Shown here piece by piece: positions 5,525 through 6,505 of a DNA stretch of 6,505 nucleotides (within the stretch, counting starts at the first letter, position 1; every line of letters begins with the position of its first letter). The notes under the pieces were generated by a model, which saw nothing but the letters and a program-made list of their open reading frames with translations, was not told where the DNA came from and searched no databases. The stretch is from an uncultured Bacillota bacterium (GTDB lineage Bacteria > Bacillota > Clostridia > Peptostreptococcales > Anaerovoracaceae). Both the position numbers and the translations under genes were made by a program. The stretch is taken from contig CAUHLX010000164.1 in the NCBI GenBank assembly GCA_959606705.1, positions 1 through 6,505 of the forward strand. Direction: 5' to 3'.

Positions 5525-5535
5525 TTGTGGTATAA
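5458..5535 (+). CDS. Possible 25-codon small ORF in the glnS leader
   Basis: An ATG at 5458 opens a 25-codon frame beginning MSYLVAPERQSRLL and ending GSVIVV before a TAA that overlaps the second -10 box. It would lie within the P1 transcript. No Shine-Dalgarno sequence is seen at a proper distance and a stop lies just upstream in frame, so it may well be a chance frame within structured RNA. It has no run of Gln codons as an attenuator peptide for glnS would be expected to have. Confidence 0.15.
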   Translation: MSYLVAPERQSRLLSVLPTGSVIVV

Positions 5536-5536
5536 T
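5528..5536 (+). promoter_or_regulatory. Rightward promoter P2, extended -10
   Basis: TGGTATAAT is identical to the core of P1, 119 bases downstream of it. The only -35-like hexamer is TTGCCG (5506-5511) at a poor 19-bp spacing, so activity would rest on the extended -10. Initiation near 5543 gives a leader of about 64 nt to glnS. Confidence 0.45.
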
Positions 5537-5556
5537 GATCAATGATCGCATCGATA

Positions 5557-5565
5557 TGGTAGAAT
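5557..5565 (+). promoter_or_regulatory. Rightward promoter P3 candidate
   Basis: TGGTAGAAT is a one-mismatch copy of the P1/P2 extended -10 core, 29 bases after P2 and followed by the shared GATTG/GATCA-like sequence. No good -35 is visible. It may be a third promoter or just a repeat of the P2 region. Confidence 0.3.
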
Positions 5566-5606
5566 GATTGTGAATTGGATATCATAACCTTGAGGAGGAA
5601 TCATAG

Positions 5607-6505
5607 ATGGCTGAAAATATTGAATCGAACTTTATACACAACCTGATCGATCAGGATTTGGAGGAGCAGGTGTACGATCAGGTCTACACTCGTTTTCCTC
5701 CGGAGCCTAACGGGTATCTGCACATCGGACATGCCAAGTCTATCTGCCTGAACTTTACCACGGCGCAGAAATACGGCGGCAAGTGCAATCTGAGATTTGA
5801 CGATACCAACCCGGTAAAGGAAGATACGGAATACGTGGATTCCATTAAGGGAGACGTGCGGTGGCTGGGATTTCAGTGGGAAAAGCTGCTCTTCGCTTCG
5901 GAATATTTTCCTCAGATGTACGAATGCGCGGTAAAGCTGATCGAAAAGGGCAAGGCGTTTGTCTGCGATCTCAACGCCGAGGAGATCAAGGCGTATCGCG
6001 GGACACTCACCGAGCCGGGAAAGGAAAGTCCCTTCCGGAATCGAAGTGTGGAAGAAAATCTCAGACTTTTTGAAGAAATGAAGGCCGGTAAGTACGCCGA
6101 CGGAGAAAAGGTTTTGAGAGCCAAGATCGACATGTCCTCTCCCAATATCAATATGAGAGATCCGGTGATTTATCGGATCGCCCATACCACTCACCACAAC
6201 ACCGGAGACGAATGGTGCATCTACCCAATGTACGACTTTGCGCATCCCATCGAAGACGCCATCGAAGGGATTACCCATTCCATCTGTACCATGGAGTTTG
6301 AGGACCATCGGCCGCTGTATGACTGGGTACTGAGGGAACTGGACTGGCCGCGTCCGCCGCGGCAGATTGAGTTTGCCCGGCTCAACCTCACCAATACGGT
6401 GATGAGCAAGCGGTATTTAAAAGCGCTGGTGGACAATGGCGACGTAGAAGGCTGGGACGATCCCCGGATGCCTACCATCGCCGGCCTGCGCCGCCGGGGT
6501 TACAC
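5607..6505 (+). CDS. glnS: Glutaminyl-tRNA synthetase, 3' end outside window
   Basis: GlnRS joins glutamine to tRNA-Gln using ATP; it is a cytoplasmic class I aminoacyl-tRNA synthetase. The first 299 residues are present. The catalytic Rossmann domain shows FPPEPNGYLHIGHAKS, with the HIGH motif at residues 39-42, then LRFDDTNPVKED, YRGTLTEPGK, CIYPMYDFAHPIEDAIEGITHS and the KMSKS-type loop VMSKR at 265-269, ending at GWDDPRMPTIAGLRRRGYT. These blocks match true GlnRS rather than the related GluRS. The anticodon-binding beta-barrel domains lie beyond the edge. The ATG at 5607 has GAGGAGG (5592-5598) 8 bases upstream. Three candidate promoters and a structured segment precede it, with no T-box. 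Many Firmicutes lack GlnRS and make Gln-tRNA by amidation; clostridia that have glnS are generally thought to have gained it by transfer. The divergent neighbour is an Lrp-family regulator. Confidence 0.97.
   Translation, partial: MAENIESNFIHNLIDQDLEEQVYDQVYTRFPPEPNGYLHIGHAKSICLNFTTAQKYGGKCNLRFDDTNPVKEDTEYVDSIKGDVRWLGFQWEKLLFASEYFPQMYECAVKLIEKGKAFVCDLNAEEIKAYRGTLTEPGKESPFRNRSVEENLRLFEEMKAGKYADGEKVLRAKIDMSSPNINMRDPVIYRIAHTTHHNTGDEWCIYPMYDFAHPIEDAIEGITHSICTMEFEDHRPLYDWVLRELDWPRPPRQIEFARLNLTNTVMSKRYLKALVDNGDVEGWDDPRMPTIAGLRRRGY

Larger units (their letters stand above)
5216..5606. other. 391-bp divergent intergenic region between the Lrp-family gene and glnS
   Basis: The left half (5216-5400) is very AT-rich and holds the leftward regulator promoter. 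It also has an 8-bp inverted repeat (AAAAAACC 5333-5340, GGTTTTTT 5372-5379; 31-bp spacer) and a small one (TTGAT 5379-5383, ATCAA 5392-5396) overlapping the predicted -35 of the first rightward promoter. The middle (5423-5524) is distinctly more GC-rich and full of short inverted repeats. The right part (5528-5598) has two more extended -10 boxes and the glnS ribosome-binding site. No T-box, tRNA or known riboswitch signature is recognisable. Confidence 0.7.

Noticed and set aside
5216..5606. T-box or glutamine riboswitch controlling glnS
   Set aside because: No T-box bulge sequence, specifier stem or terminator/antiterminator pair is visible, and I could not match a glutamine aptamer.
5601..6308. 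235-aa open frame on the minus strand opposite glnS
   Set aside because: glnS is certain from its motifs; the antisense frame has no recognisable motif and no evident start signal.

Overview
The window (about 52% G+C) looks like chromosomal DNA of a low-to-mid G+C Gram-positive anaerobe of the class Clostridia. The reasons are purine-rich Shine-Dalgarno sites of the AGGAGG type before nearly every gene, sigma-A promoters with extended -10 boxes, compact housekeeping genes, and several conserved proteins of unknown function that resemble clostridial families. I see no tRNA, rRNA, CRISPR array, insertion sequence, phage gene or integrase. The genus cannot be fixed from the sequence.

Left part (1-1660): the 3' end of an aldo/keto reductase gene, cut by the window edge, runs rightward. 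It converges on a leftward gene for a CvpA-family membrane protein. That protein's true start is probably an internal ATG at 1532. The AT-rich stretch 1563-1650 separates it from the next, divergent gene.

Middle (1663-4230): a rightward gene for a two-domain protein of unknown function (317 aa) ends in a strong intrinsic terminator. A good sigma-A promoter then drives tadA (tRNA adenosine-34 deaminase, GTG start). tadA overlaps by 4 bases a gene for a secreted-then-anchored protein with a signal peptide, an Ig-like domain, one membrane helix and a highly charged cytoplasmic tail. A GC-rich hairpin after this pair faces a leftward gene and may terminate both.

Right part (4244-6505): a leftward gene for a 119-aa protein of unknown function has its ribosome-binding site enclosed by a perfect 10-bp inverted repeat that ends in the start codon. 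Next is a leftward Lrp/AsnC-family regulator with its own terminator and a clear sigma-A promoter. A 391-bp intergenic region separates the regulator from the divergent glnS (glutaminyl-tRNA synthetase), which runs off the right edge. This region is the most interesting noncoding stretch: it holds three extended -10 elements reading toward glnS, a 100-nt segment rich in inverted repeats, and a possible 25-codon ORF.

Two genes serve decoding: tadA makes inosine-34 in tRNA and glnS charges tRNA-Gln. They lie in separate transcription units. I found no defence system, secondary-metabolite cluster or mobile element, so the window is mostly ordinary chromosome with a few uncharacterised genes and some unusual leader sequences.
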